Source of the DNA: Acetobacteraceae bacterium
GTDB taxonomy: Bacteria > Pseudomonadota > Alphaproteobacteria > Acetobacterales > Acetobacteraceae
Direction: 5' to 3'
Assembly (NCBI GenBank): GCA_009693865.1
Contig: SHWL01000003.1
Location: 20,657-84,656 of the forward strand
DNA: 64,000 bases
Shown piece after piece: positions 18,902 to 28,222 of the stretch. A model generated the notes under the pieces. That model made no database searches, was not told the origin of the DNA, and saw only the letters and a program-made list of their open reading frames with translations. The translations under genes were made by a program, and so were the position numbers. Position 1 is the stretch's first letter. Each line of letters opens with the position of its first letter.

Positions 18902-20455
18902 TCATTTCGCCGGACGAAATCCCATCGCCAGCGTCGTTTCATCCATGCGTGCGTCATAAAGGAAGGCTTTTTTGGAAGCCCAGGTGTTGATGGTGAAATA
19001 AATCGGGATGACGCCCATGTCTTCGATGGCGATTTCGGCGGCATGCGCGAACAAGCCGTTACGTTTGGTATCATCGAGTGTGCGTAAAGCCAGGCCCAGA
19101 ACGGCATCGAAGCCGGGATTGGACCAGCGGCCGCGATTGGACGGTCCCATGCCGGTCTCGGGGTTATAGGTCGCCATCAACGCAACCAGCGGCGAGGACG
19201 GATCGCCGGTGCCGACCCAGCCGGACAGGATCATGCTGAATTCCAGCTTCGTGCCGCGGCTGAACAGGATGGCCGACGGCATGGTCCGCACGTCCGTTTT
19301 GATCCCGACCCGCGCCAGCATCTGACCGACCGCCTGGGTGACCTGCGCGTCGCTGGGGTAACGGTCGTTGGATCCCGCCAGCACCACGCTGAATCCCTCG
19401 CCCCAGCCGGCCTCGTTCAACAGCGCGTGAGACTGGATGGGGTCGTAGGGCAAAGGCTTCAGGTTCGGACTGGCGCCCGCTACCGACGGCGGGAGGTATT
19501 GTCCGGCGGGGTGCGCCTGGCCGCTCAACAGGCGATCGGCCAAACCCTGACGGTTGATCGCAAGGCTGATCGCGCGGCGCACCCGGATATCCTTCAGCGG
19601 ATTGCGAGCGATTTTGTCGCCTTTGAAGTCGCTGATGCCGGGTGAGTCGTCGCGCGCGGAATCCATATGCAGATAGATGACGCGGGTCGAGTCGATCTCG
19701 TGTAGTGCCAGGCCCGGCGTCGCGAGCAGGCGGGCGCGATCGACGGCGGGCACACCTTCGATGAGATCGACATCGCCGGACAGGATCGTGGCGACGCGCG
19801 CGCCGTCATTGGCGATTGGCCGGCGGGTGACCCGTTCCCACGGTTCGGCTCCGCCCCAATACGTATCGTTACGTACTAACACTAAATAGTTGGCGGGCAC
19901 CCATTCAACGAATCGGTACGGTCCCGTGCCGATCGTGGCGGCGCCATTGTTGAAGTCGGATGTGGTTTTCCCCTCGGCCGAGCGTTTCGATACGATTGCG
20001 ATCGACCCCAGGTCCCCGGGAAGCAGCGGCGCAGGTCCTTTGGTATGAATCCGGATCGTCAGCGGATCGACAATTTCAGTTCGAGCCACGGCCTTGGTGT
20101 ATTGCAGGTAGGACGAGGGACTGTTCGGCACGTTGGGCGCGCGTGCGACGGAAAACGCGACATCCTCCGCCGAGAACGGCGAGCCGTCATGGAAGACGAC
20201 GTTCGGGCGCAGCTTGAACTCCCAGATGTCCTCGGCGACGGCCGCCCAGCTCAACGCCAGGCCCGGGGTCAGGCGCCCGCGCGCGCCGAGGCGCGTCAGG
20301 GTATCGAAGATATGGCGGTAGACAGCCGTGTTGGGCGAAAAGACATGATAATGCGGATCGATCGAACTGGCGTCAGTCCGCACCGCCATTTTCACCTCCG
20401 CCGCGCGCGCGATGAAGGGGACGAGCAGCAGCAACGCCAGCAGCAGTCGCGTCAT
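18902..20455 (-). CDS. ABC transporter substrate-binding protein, family 5
   Basis: A 517-residue periplasmic binding protein of the peptide/nickel (DppA/OppA) family. It has a Sec signal peptide (LLLALLLLVPFIARA, cleavage near residue 18) and the family block FKLRPNVVFHDGSPFSAEDV. No permease or ATPase gene adjoins it; it lies one base after the enoyl-CoA hydratase stop, so it is co-transcribed with that gene. It may capture a substrate for the nearby acyl-CoA pathway, using permeases encoded elsewhere (inference). Confidence 0.9.
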   Translation of the reverse strand: MTRLLLALLLLVPFIARAAEVKMAVRTDASSIDPHYHVFSPNTAVYRHIFDTLTRLGARGRLTPGLALSWAAVAEDIWEFKLRPNVVFHDGSPFSAEDVAFSVARAPNVPNSPSSYLQYTKAVARTEIVDPLTIRIHTKGPAPLLPGDLGSIAIVSKRSAEGKTTSDFNNGAATIGTGPYRFVEWVPANYLVLVRNDTYWGGAEPWERVTRRPIANDGARVATILSGDVDLIEGVPAVDRARLLATPGLALHEIDSTRVIYLHMDSARDDSPGISDFKGDKIARNPLKDIRVRRAISLAINRQGLADRLLSGQAHPAGQYLPPSVAGASPNLKPLPYDPIQSHALLNEAGWGEGFSVVLAGSNDRYPSDAQVTQAVGQMLARVGIKTDVRTMPSAILFSRGTKLEFSMILSGWVGTGDPSSPLVALMATYNPETGMGPSNRGRWSNPGFDAVLGLALRTLDDTKRNGLFAHAAEIAIEDMGVIPIYFTINTWASKKAFLYDARMDETTLAMGFRPAK

Positions 20456-20456
20456 G

Positions 20457-21224
20457 TCAGCGACCCTGGAAATTCGGCTTGCGCTTTTCGAAGAAGGCCG
20501 CCCTCGCCTCGGCCGCGTCCTCGGATTTCGACAAAGCGACCGTCAGGTTCTGCTCGAACCGGTAACCATCGCGCGGTGGCATGTGCATCGTCGTGTTCAT
20601 CGATTGTTTGGCGTAGCGCATGGCCAGCGGGCTTTTCGAGGCGATTTCGGTCGCGATCCTCATCGCTTCCGGCATCAACTGTTCCAGCGGCACGCTGCAT
20701 TCGATGGCGCCGGTGCGGTACATCTCGTCGGCCGGCACGCGCCAGCCGGTATAGAACATGCGCCGGGCGCGTGACCGGCCGAACAATTGTTGCAACATCG
20801 CCGCGCCGCCCATCAGGCCGATGTCGATTTCTGGCATACCGAACACGGCGTTGTCGGAGGCCAGGATGATGTCGCAACTCGCGGCCAGGGCGAAACCAGC
20901 TCCCAGCGCGGGCCCGTTGACGGCGGCGATCACGGGCTTGGCGCACTCGGCGATCGAATTGAACATTTCGCGGACCAGGCGGTTGAACGCCCAGTACTCG
21001 CCGTCATTCTCCCCGGTCGGGCGGCTTTTCATATCGGCGCCCGCCGAGAACATTTTTCCAAATCCGGTCAGGATCGCGACCCGCACATCGGCCCGGTCGG
21101 TGAAACCGTCGAACGCCGCGATCAATTCGTGCCGCAGTTGATCGCTTTGGGCGTTCACCGGAGGGCGGTCCATCACGACGGTGGCGATGTAATCCCGCAC
21201 GGTGACCTTGACGACCGGGTCCAT
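20457..21224 (-). CDS. Enoyl-CoA hydratase/isomerase family protein
   Basis: A 255-residue crotonase-fold protein. The oxyanion-hole segments are FSAGADMKSR and GPALGAGFALAASCDII, and the second catalytic position is in FGMPEIDIGLMGG, where one glutamate is kept. It adds water to, or isomerises, enoyl-CoA. AAGGA precedes the ATG. It heads an operon with the family 5 binding protein. The exact reaction (hydratase, isomerase or hydrolase) cannot be read from the sequence. Confidence 0.9.
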   Translation of the reverse strand: MDPVVKVTVRDYIATVVMDRPPVNAQSDQLRHELIAAFDGFTDRADVRVAILTGFGKMFSAGADMKSRPTGENDGEYWAFNRLVREMFNSIAECAKPVIAAVNGPALGAGFALAASCDIILASDNAVFGMPEIDIGLMGGAAMLQQLFGRSRARRMFYTGWRVPADEMYRTGAIECSVPLEQLMPEAMRIATEIASKSPLAMRYAKQSMNTTMHMPPRDGYRFEQNLTVALSKSEDAAEARAAFFEKRKPNFQGR

Positions 21225-21315
21225 CCTGCAATCCTTCCACTGGCTTGATCGCTTTATTTCCCGGGCGGCTCTGCCATAGGTTCACCCACCGGTCCAGCAT
21301 GCGTGAGGAAGCCTC

Positions 21316-22158
21316 GTGCGCCCGACGTCAATCGCTTTTTTGGTCTTTTGCCTTTTGATCGGCCCAGCGCGCGGGCAGGTAGCGCAGGAACTGGGCCCGC
21401 CGGAAACGGCGTTCGCCGGCGGACCGATCCGGCTGTCCAAGGGCGCCACGGCAATGTTACGGGCCCATTATCAGGGCGACAAAGTGCCGCTGATCCCGCA
21501 ACCCTTCCGAGGCAAGTTGGACACGGCGCTGGTGGCGCGTGACTGGCCGCGCGTGGAGGCCACGAAAAAAGATCTGATGGGCGCATACGGGCCCGTGGCG
21601 GTACTGGCCTGGGAGCAAACCCGCTTCGTCGCGACCGGCGGGATCGGTGTCGCCGAGATGCACGCTCTGGACCTCGCGGCGGCCGGTTCCACTGGGCTTT
21701 CGGAATCGGCCTCAATGATGTGGTTATATGCGGTCGCGGTGACGATGACCGACGGGCATAAGTGTGCCGATACGGCCATCAAGGACGCGCATCTGGACAA
21801 GCTCCGCGGACCGGCGTTCGAACCGGTGCTGAAACTGTTTCGCGCTCTCACTGAAGACCGCGTCGCGGCAATGCGCGATCTCGCGATCCGCTTGGAGAGC
21901 GTGCTTGCGCCGGACCGGACCGATGACACCATGTGCCGCGCGGGGTCCATGAAACCCGATCTCAAACCGGATGCGATTTGGCGTCCGGCGGCGGCGGCCA
22001 CGCGGGCGATGCTGCCGAAACATTTGATCGCGCTCAGCGGATTGATGCGGCCGAAAGCGGTGGCGAAAATCGAACCGGCGAAGCCCACCGCCGCGAAGCC
22101 GGCGGTGCCGAAAGTCGAGCCCGTCAAACCGCCTCAGGCTCCGGCCGCGGCGCCGTGA
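21316..22158 (+). CDS. Secreted hypothetical protein with Pro/Ala/Lys-rich tail
   Basis: A 280-residue protein I do not recognise. It starts at GTG 21316, eight bases after GAGGAAG. An N-terminal hydrophobic stretch (IAFLVFCLLIGPARG) looks like a Sec signal peptide with cleavage near residue 21. The mature part is mostly helical with two cysteines (one in HKCADT, one in DTMCRAG) that may form a disulfide. The last 35 residues are a low-complexity tail of lysine, proline and alanine, likely a periplasmic linker. It overlaps the upstream side of the next acyl-CoA ligase gene, so they may form an operon. Confidence 0.75.
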   Translation: MRPTSIAFLVFCLLIGPARGQVAQELGPPETAFAGGPIRLSKGATAMLRAHYQGDKVPLIPQPFRGKLDTALVARDWPRVEATKKDLMGAYGPVAVLAWEQTRFVATGGIGVAEMHALDLAAAGSTGLSESASMMWLYAVAVTMTDGHKCADTAIKDAHLDKLRGPAFEPVLKLFRALTEDRVAAMRDLAIRLESVLAPDRTDDTMCRAGSMKPDLKPDAIWRPAAAATRAMLPKHLIALSGLMRPKAVAKIEPAKPTAAKPAVPKVEPVKPPQAPAAAP

Positions 22159-22184
22159 AACCCAGGGAATCCCCAGACGTGTCA

Positions 22185-23816
22185 ATGTACGAAGCAGACC
22201 TTGGCCAGACCCCGGCCAACCATGTGCCGCTTTCTCCGGTCTCGTTCCTGACCCGGGCCGCCCGGGTCTGGCCAAACCGCGTCGCCATCATTCATGGCGC
22301 GCGCCGTCACACCTACGCCGGGTTCCTGGAACGGACGCGGCGTCTTGCCTCCGCGCTGGCCCAGTACGGCATCGGGAAAGGCGACACAGTCGCGATCCTT
22401 GCCCCAAATATTCCCGAGATGCTGGAAGCCCATAACGCGGTCCCCGCTCTGGGCGCCGTGCTGTGCCCCATCAATACCCGCCTCGATCCCCCCGCCATCG
22501 CCTTCATCCTGGACCACGCCGCCGCCAAAGTCGTGCTGATCGACCGCGAACTGGCGCCCGCGATGGCGGCTGCGCTGCGACAGACGGAGGCGAAGCCGCT
22601 GGTCGTGGATATCGACGACCCGCTCGCCAGAGACGGCGAACGAATTGGATCGATCGAATATGAAGCATTTCTGGCAAGCGGCGATCCCACCTTCCCTCTG
22701 AATTTACCGGACGATGAATGGCAGGCGATTTCGCTGAACTATACCTCCGGCACGACCGGCAACCCAAAAGGGGTCGTTTTGCATCACCGCGGTGCCTATC
22801 TGAACGCCACCGCCAATGCGCTGACTTTCCAGTTGTCACCTTCAAGCATCTACCTATGGACCCTTCCCATGTTCCACTGCGACGGCTGGACCCATACCTG
22901 GGCCGTTACTCTCGCGGGAGGAACGCATGTCTGCTTACGGCGAGTGGATCCAGCGGAAATCTTTCCAACGATCTCTGAACATAAAGTAACACATATGTGC
23001 GGCGCGCCAGTGGTGCTTTCGATGCTCATCCACGCGCCCGCCTCGGTTCGGCGTCGCTTCGATCGGCCAGTCCAGATCGCGACCGGTGGCGCCGCGCCGC
23101 CCTCGACCGTGATCGCGCGCATGGAGGAGATGGGGTTCGCAGTCACGCATCTGTACGGACTGACCGAGAGCTTCGGACCCGCGACCGTCTGCATGTGGCA
23201 ACCCACGCTGGACACGATGGCGATGGAGGAAAAATCCGCCTTCATGGCGCGCCAGGGCGTGAACACGCCGATGCTTGAGGACGCGATGGTGCTGAACGCG
23301 GCGACAATGCTGCCCGTCCCGCCGGACGGCGCGACCATGGGTGAGCTGATGTTGCGCGGCAACACGGTGATGATGGGCTACCTGAAAAACCCCACGGCCA
23401 CGGCGGAGGCGTTCGCCGGTGGCTGGTTCCACACCGGCGACCTGGCCGTGATGCATCCGGATGGCTACGTCGAGGTAAAGGATCGCGCCAAAGACATCAT
23501 CATTTCCGGTGGGGAGAACATTTCCTCGCTGGAAGTGGAGGAGGCGCTTTACAAACACCCCGCTGTCATGGAGGCGGCTGTCGTGGCCCAACCCGATGAG
23601 AAATGGGGCGAGACGCCGCACGCCTTCGTGACATTGAAGCCGGACGCGGAGCCAGTCACGGCGGAAGCGATCGTCGCCTGGTGCCGCGCGCACATGGCCG
23701 GGTTCAAGATCCCCCGTCATGTGACGTTCGGGGTACTACCGAAGACGTCGACCGGAAAGATCCAGAAGTTTGAGTTACGGGAGAGATTATCCGTATCACC
23801 TCGGAGGACACCATGA
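22185..23816 (+). CDS. AMP-dependent acyl-CoA synthetase
   Basis: An ANL-superfamily acyl-CoA ligase of about 543 residues. Motifs: NYTSGTTGNPKGV, HLYGLTESFGP, WFHTGDLAVMHPDGY, DIIISGGENISS and the catalytic lysine in STGKIQKF. The sequence resembles the DMSP/long-chain AMP-ligase group with the typical N-terminus PANHVPLSPVSFLTRAARV. I choose ATG 22185 because homology starts there; GTG 22155, overlapping the previous stop, is an alternative. The open frame continues upstream inside the preceding gene without homology. Overlaps the next gene by ATGA. Confidence 0.88.
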   Translation: MYEADLGQTPANHVPLSPVSFLTRAARVWPNRVAIIHGARRHTYAGFLERTRRLASALAQYGIGKGDTVAILAPNIPEMLEAHNAVPALGAVLCPINTRLDPPAIAFILDHAAAKVVLIDRELAPAMAAALRQTEAKPLVVDIDDPLARDGERIGSIEYEAFLASGDPTFPLNLPDDEWQAISLNYTSGTTGNPKGVVLHHRGAYLNATANALTFQLSPSSIYLWTLPMFHCDGWTHTWAVTLAGGTHVCLRRVDPAEIFPTISEHKVTHMCGAPVVLSMLIHAPASVRRRFDRPVQIATGGAAPPSTVIARMEEMGFAVTHLYGLTESFGPATVCMWQPTLDTMAMEEKSAFMARQGVNTPMLEDAMVLNAATMLPVPPDGATMGELMLRGNTVMMGYLKNPTATAEAFAGGWFHTGDLAVMHPDGYVEVKDRAKDIIISGGENISSLEVEEALYKHPAVMEAAVVAQPDEKWGETPHAFVTLKPDAEPVTAEAIVAWCRAHMAGFKIPRHVTFGVLPKTSTGKIQKFELRERLSVSPRRTP

Positions 23817-24415
23817 CCCTTTACCATGACGGCAATCGTCAGCTTCAGGATGCGTTCGGCAGCCGCCGCCTCGCCGATCGGCTGGAGGAAAAACTGAACC
23901 GCGCCGCCTTCACCGATGACGACAAGGCGTTCATCGAAGGCATGCCATACTTTTTTCTCGCCACCGCCGACGCGCAAGGCCAGCCCGATTGCTCCTTCAA
24001 AGGCGGCCCGCCCGGTTTCGTCCGGATCACGGCGCCCGGCGAGTTGGCGTTCCCCGACTACGACGGTAACGGCATGTTCAAAAGTCTTGGCAATATCAAG
24101 GTCAACCCGGCGGTTGGCCTGCTGTTCATCGCCATGCATGGCAGCCCTCGCCGGTTGCGCGTGAACGGCACCGCCACGATCGGTGCCGATGACCCGCTGC
24201 TTGCCCGCACGCTTGGCGCGCAACTGATCGTCCGCGTGCAAGCTCGCGCGATCTTCCCGAACTGTCCGCGCTACATCCCGGAACTCGCGCTGACCGCCCC
24301 ATCCATCTACGCGCCGGTGGCGGGCGAGGATCCACCGGAGCCGAAATGGAAGGGCTTCGGCGATTTCGCCGAGGTGGTTCCGCCGCGGCGGCCGGTCTGG
24401 AAGGGCGAGGCATAA
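23813..24415 (+). CDS. Pyridoxamine 5-phosphate oxidase family protein
   Basis: A 200-residue split-barrel flavin-binding protein of the PNPOx-like family. The core is FFLATADAQGQPDCSFKGGPPGFVRI, split here as FFLATADAQGQP and SFKGGPPGFVRI, followed by FPDYDGNGMFKSLGNI. Members bind FMN, F420 or haem and reduce diverse substrates. GGAGG lies upstream and the gene overlaps the ligase by ATGA, so it belongs to that operon. Not the vitamin B6 enzyme itself, judged from the divergent C-terminus. Confidence 0.85.
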   Translation: MTLYHDGNRQLQDAFGSRRLADRLEEKLNRAAFTDDDKAFIEGMPYFFLATADAQGQPDCSFKGGPPGFVRITAPGELAFPDYDGNGMFKSLGNIKVNPAVGLLFIAMHGSPRRLRVNGTATIGADDPLLARTLGAQLIVRVQARAIFPNCPRYIPELALTAPSIYAPVAGEDPPEPKWKGFGDFAEVVPPRRPVWKGEA

Positions 24416-24492
24416 CCCGGACACCGGATTGTCACCTTGGACCCGTTATTGGGGCTGTCGCACGATCCCTCAATTGAGGCAAAAGCGTCGCC

Positions 24493-25917
24493 ATGAGCAA
24501 ACCAGCGATCGTCCCCGTCATCCTCTCCGGCGGCTCCGGCACAAGGTTGTGGCCGGTATCCCGCGAAAGCTTCCCCAAGCAGCTTTGGCCGCTGATGTCG
24601 GAGCGGTCCCTGATGCAGGACACCGTGTTGCGCGCGATCGGGCCGGAGTTTGCCCCACCGGTGGTGGTCTGCAACGAGGAGCATCGTTTCCTGATCGCCG
24701 AGCAACTTCGCGAGGTCGGGATCGCCAACGCGCGGATCGTGCTGGAGCCGGTGGGCCGTAACAGCGCCCCCGCGATCGCCGCCGCCGCCGTTCTGGTGGC
24801 CGAGGACGACCCGGACACCGTGCTGTGGATGATGGCGGCGGATGCCTCGATCGCCGATACCGCCGCATTGCACGTGGCACTTAAAGCCGCCGCGGTGGCG
24901 GCTCGCGCGGGTAAGATCGTCACATTCGGGATGCAGCCGACGGCTCCCGAAACCGGCTACGGCTACATCGAAATCGGCGCCCCGCTGGACGACGCGCCGG
25001 GCGTGCACGCTGTCGCGCGTTTCGTCGAAAAGCCCAACGCCGAGGATGCCGCGCGCCTGTCCACCGACGGACGGCATCTGTGGAACTCCGGCATGTTCGT
25101 CTTCACCGCTCGCGCTTTGCTACGGGAGATCGAAATCCACTCGCCGGAAATCCTGGCGCCGGTTCGCACCGCGGTTGCCGGCCGGCGCACCGATCTGGAC
25201 TTCATCCGGCTCGACGTCGAGGCGTTCACGGCCTGCCCGTCGATCAGCCTCGACTACGCGGTGGCGGAAAAAACCCGGGAGGCGGCGGTGGTCCCCGCCG
25301 ATATCGGCTGGTCGGATGTCGGCAGTTGGAGCGCGTTATGGGAACTCGGCGTGAAGGACGATGCCGGGAATGTCGCGATTGGCGACGTGGTGCTGGAATC
25401 GTCGCGGGATTGTTACGTCCGGAGCGACGGGATGCTGACCGCGGTCGTCGGGCTCAAGGATGTCGTGGTTGTCGTCACCGACGACGTGGCGCTGGCGATG
25501 CACCGCGACAACGCGCAGGACGTGAAGAAGGTCGTCGATCGCCTGAAAGCGGCCGGCCGCAACCAGGCCGTGGCGCATAACCGCACTTACCGCCCCTGGG
25601 GATTTTACGAGAGCCTCGCGGTGGGCGAGCGCTTCCAGGTCAAACGCATCGTCGTCACGCCCGGCGGAAAATTATCATTGCAAAGCCATTTCCATCGCGC
25701 CGAGCACTGGGTCGTGGTCAACGGCACCGCCAAGGTCACCCGCGACGCCGAAACATTGGTGCTGAGCGAGAACCAAAGCGTCTACCTCCCCCTTGGCTGC
25801 AATCATCGGTTGGAGAACCCGGGACGGATTCCGTTGACATTGATCGAGGTCCAGTCCGGCGCCTACCTGGGCGAGGACGATATCGTGCGGATCGAGGATA
25901 CGTACGGGCGGACCTGA
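24493..25917 (+). CDS. manC: Mannose-1-phosphate guanylyltransferase / mannose-6-phosphate isomerase
   Basis: A 474-residue bifunctional enzyme that makes GDP-mannose for polysaccharides. The nucleotidyltransferase domain opens with LSGGSGTRLWPVSRESFPKQ; EKPNAEDA and NSGMFVF are further family marks. The C-terminal cupin (about 365-474) begins with YRPWGFYESL and carries SLQSHFHRAEHW, the metal-binding histidines of the type II isomerase. Length is usual. It stands alone, in the same direction as its neighbours, with no other sugar-nucleotide genes nearby. Confidence 0.93.
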   Translation: MSKPAIVPVILSGGSGTRLWPVSRESFPKQLWPLMSERSLMQDTVLRAIGPEFAPPVVVCNEEHRFLIAEQLREVGIANARIVLEPVGRNSAPAIAAAAVLVAEDDPDTVLWMMAADASIADTAALHVALKAAAVAARAGKIVTFGMQPTAPETGYGYIEIGAPLDDAPGVHAVARFVEKPNAEDAARLSTDGRHLWNSGMFVFTARALLREIEIHSPEILAPVRTAVAGRRTDLDFIRLDVEAFTACPSISLDYAVAEKTREAAVVPADIGWSDVGSWSALWELGVKDDAGNVAIGDVVLESSRDCYVRSDGMLTAVVGLKDVVVVVTDDVALAMHRDNAQDVKKVVDRLKAAGRNQAVAHNRTYRPWGFYESLAVGERFQVKRIVVTPGGKLSLQSHFHRAEHWVVVNGTAKVTRDAETLVLSENQSVYLPLGCNHRLENPGRIPLTLIEVQSGAYLGEDDIVRIEDTYGRT

Positions 25918-25938
25918 CCCTTTTGGTTGGAGATAAAT

Positions 25939-26190
25939 ATGAGTGGTTTGACAATCACCATCGCCGAGCAGGAATGCGCGATCATCGTCGCCCAGGATGG
26001 GGATGGGTTGATTGTAAGGATTGAGTCGTCGGAGGAACCGGAGGCGGAGGATGGCGCGGAAGAGGCGGAACTCCCGATCGCGAAATTGTTGGGGCTCGCC
26101 ATCGCGACGCGGCTGACCGAGGACCCGGATTTCATGGAGGAGATGCTGGATTGGTTCGACGATTACACCGAGGATCATCCGGAGGGGTGA
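25939..26190 (+). CDS. Small acidic hypothetical protein
   Basis: An 83-residue, strongly acidic protein of unknown function (tail EEMLDWFDDYTEDHPEG). The ATG at 25939 is placed because GGAG lies about nine bases upstream; a start at 25927 would lack one. No membrane segment or known motif is seen. It follows manC by 21 bp and may share its transcript. The composition suggests a soluble, possibly partly disordered protein. Confidence 0.6.
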   Translation: MSGLTITIAEQECAIIVAQDGDGLIVRIESSEEPEAEDGAEEAELPIAKLLGLAIATRLTEDPDFMEEMLDWFDDYTEDHPEG

Positions 26191-26274
26191 GGCATCGCGC
26201 CGGGTGCCGCGGGACGGTTTGCCAGAATAGCACTATCGTGCTACACATGTGACCCCATCCGAGGGTTGCACCCG

Positions 26275-26559
26275 GTGCCGACAACGACAATCCGTATCGA
26301 TGATGACATGAAAGCCCGGGTTTCCGCCGCGGCGGAGCGCGCCGGGAAGACGGCGCATGCCTTTATCCTCGACGCGATCGCCGAGACGGTGGAACAAGAC
26401 GAACTGAACGCCGCCTTCCATCGCACCGCCGGCGAGCGTTGGGCGAATATCCTGGCGACCGGGAAGACCGTGGCATGGGACGACGCGAAACTCTGGTTGA
26501 CGGCGAGGTCGCGCGGGGAGCGTCCACGTAAGCCGGTCGCGCGCAAACCCGGGGTCTGA
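26275..26559 (+). CDS. CopG-type RHH antitoxin
   Basis: A 94-residue ribbon-helix-helix protein. The N-terminus TTTIRIDDDMKARVSAAAE and KTAHAFILDAIAETVEQ is the standard DNA-binding RHH pair, followed by a toxin-binding tail (ERWANILATGKTVAWDDAK) seen in antitoxins of ParE-type toxins. GTG 26275 is preferred, ten bases after GAGG; TTG 26266 is also possible. The toxin gene follows by 8 bp. The pair most likely represses its own promoter. Confidence 0.82.
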   Translation: MPTTTIRIDDDMKARVSAAAERAGKTAHAFILDAIAETVEQDELNAAFHRTAGERWANILATGKTVAWDDAKLWLTARSRGERPRKPVARKPGV

Positions 26560-26567
26560 CCGGGCGG

Positions 26568-26867
26568 GTGGCCCGTGTCGAACTCGCGCCTGGGGTTCTG
26601 GGCGACTTCGATCGCTTTTTCGACCACATGGTCCGCTTCGATGTCCAGGACGCGGCGGCAAGAATCGATGACATCGCGCAGGCGATCCAAATCCTGGTTC
26701 ACAGCCCCCTCATAGGCCGGCCGGTCAGGGGCGGAAAACGCGAGTTGGTGATCGGGCGAGGTTTACGCGGTTACGTCGCGCTTTATCGTTTCGTGGTCGC
26801 GATCGATACGGTTTTCGTTTTGGCGATACGCGCCCAGTGGGAAGCAAGCTTCAGGCGCGGGGACTGA
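26568..26867 (+). CDS. ParE/RelE-family toxin
   Basis: A 99-residue ParE-like toxin. The family fold is seen as an N-terminal helix pair (FDRFFDHMVRFDVQDAAARI), then SPLIGRPVRGGKRELVIGRG and the strand GYVALYRFV with VFVLAIRAQWEASF near the end. ParE toxins poison DNA gyrase; RelE toxins cut mRNA; which applies is not clear. GTG start, 8 bp after the antitoxin gene. Unlike the parE at 9724, this copy appears intact. Confidence 0.85.
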   Translation: MARVELAPGVLGDFDRFFDHMVRFDVQDAAARIDDIAQAIQILVHSPLIGRPVRGGKRELVIGRGLRGYVALYRFVVAIDTVFVLAIRAQWEASFRRGD

Positions 26868-26991
26868 CTACCGGTGAGCGAGGGTGCCCGGCCGTTCCCG
26901 AGGATGGGCGGTCGGCCGGGATCACCAATGCCTGTCGCGCTCTCGGCCGCGTTCGTGCTATAGGTGCTGAAACTTAACGTGGGAGGAAGCC

Positions 26992-27471
26992 ATGATCCAT
27001 CATCTGTCGATTGCCGCGCGCGACCCGAAGCACGCCGCGGGGGTGCTCGCCGAACTCATGGGCGGAACCGCGGTGCCGTTCCCGCCCAACCCGGGAAGTT
27101 TCTTCGCGCTACAGCTCGACGAGCACGGGTCTGGGGTGGAGGTCTATCCGGCGGGGACGGAGCTACAGCCCGGTGGCGCCACGGGCGGCACCTTCGTCAG
27201 GAAGGACGCGCGCGGCTTTGGGTCGACGCATTTCGCGCTCAGCGTCGCGACTGACGCCGATACTGTTCAGGCAATCGCTCAGCGCGCGGGGTGGCAGTGC
27301 TTCGACTGCAACCGCGGTCCGTTCCACGTGATCGAGGTCTGGGTCGAAAACGAAACAATGGTCGAGATCCTGCCGCCAGAGTATGCGCGGGAATATCTCG
27401 ACTTTGCCCACCCCGGTAAGGTTCAGGCGGCGCTGGCGGCGGCAGGCACCGCGTCTGCCCGCCATCAGTGA
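26992..27471 (+). CDS. VOC/glyoxalase-fold protein
   Basis: A 159-residue single-domain VOC protein. The N-terminal strand IHHLSIAARD carries the first metal-ligand histidine position, and GSTHFALSV and EVWVENETMVEI follow the beta-alpha-beta-beta-beta pattern. It has GGGAGGAAG before the ATG. Its function (dioxygenase, isomerase or fosfomycin-type transferase) is not evident. The first 46 bases of its start region are duplicated at 29821-29866. Confidence 0.75.
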   Translation: MIHHLSIAARDPKHAAGVLAELMGGTAVPFPPNPGSFFALQLDEHGSGVEVYPAGTELQPGGATGGTFVRKDARGFGSTHFALSVATDADTVQAIAQRAGWQCFDCNRGPFHVIEVWVENETMVEILPPEYAREYLDFAHPGKVQAALAAAGTASARHQ

Positions 27472-27586
27472 GGGTTGCGGGCGCCGGGGCCGAATGGCCG
27501 GGGATTGCGGAGCGAAAAAATGGTCGACCGGCTTCTGATCGGTGAAGTCGATCAGTCGGCGTGAGCAATGAGACCGCGAGACAACA

Positions 27587-28219
27587 TCACGCGCGCGGCG
27601 GGTTCACGGGAATTGGCGCGCTGGTGTCAAATACCGCGCGATGAAGTGCCATCAACCGCATGATGGTCGGACTGCTTGCGTCGAACCGCTCATACCCAGA
27701 CGGCGTCAGGTCGGCGGCCGCGACACGGTCGAAAAGCGCGTAGCATATCTCGCCATTATTGTAGCGAGATCGGTAAGCAAGGCCATGTACACCGGGAAGG
27801 CCCGCATGGATGCTGAGGGCAAGCGACCTTGAGAAAGTGTGGTCGTCCGCGCCAAGTTCGCCCGCATCCACGCCGAATGCCTGAAGGCCTTCATCATAGA
27901 CCTTCGCCAGGTTCAACGGGCGTTCCAATCTCAGATTCGAATGGGCACGCTCATTGACGAACTCCGGCCGCAGTATGCGCCCCCTGGGTCTGCGTAGCAC
28001 AGTCTCAACGAATGCTCCTTCGAGCCGTTCCGAGGCATAAAGAACTCGGTATTCACCGTTGGGCGCATCGAACCTGTTCCCCGGTTTCGAACCCGGGGAC
28101 GGTCCAAAGAAGATTGCGTCACGGGTTATGCGATGAACGCGGACGATCAGCCCCCCCAACGGCAGCGTTACCGTTGGCGGCGCGCCAGGCGCCCCCGCCG
28201 TCGCCGCGGTAACTGCCAA
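27587..28219 (-). CDS. RES-domain toxin (NAD-degrading type)
   Basis: A 210-residue RES protein. The three signature positions of the family are visible: Arg in GNRFDAPNG, Tyr in RVLYASERLEG, and Glu in GAFVETVLRR. RES toxins degrade NAD+ (as NAD+ phosphorylase or glycohydrolase) and halt growth. Here the TTG start lies three bases after the stop of the large antitoxin gene, the usual antitoxin-toxin order. The N-terminus has a 20-residue Ala/Gly/Pro-rich lead before the domain. Confident as a toxin of the family; activity not proven. Confidence 0.85.
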   Translation of the reverse strand: MAVTAATAGAPGAPPTVTLPLGGLIVRVHRITRDAIFFGPSPGSKPGNRFDAPNGEYRVLYASERLEGAFVETVLRRPRGRILRPEFVNERAHSNLRLERPLNLAKVYDEGLQAFGVDAGELGADDHTFSRSLALSIHAGLPGVHGLAYRSRYNNGEICYALFDRVAAADLTPSGYERFDASSPTIMRLMALHRAVFDTSAPIPVNPPRA

Positions 28220-28222
28220 ACT

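Noticed and set aside
21933-22184. N-terminal extension of the acyl-CoA ligase
   Set aside because: Lies inside the preceding gene in another frame; the Arg/Gly-rich sequence is a shadow.
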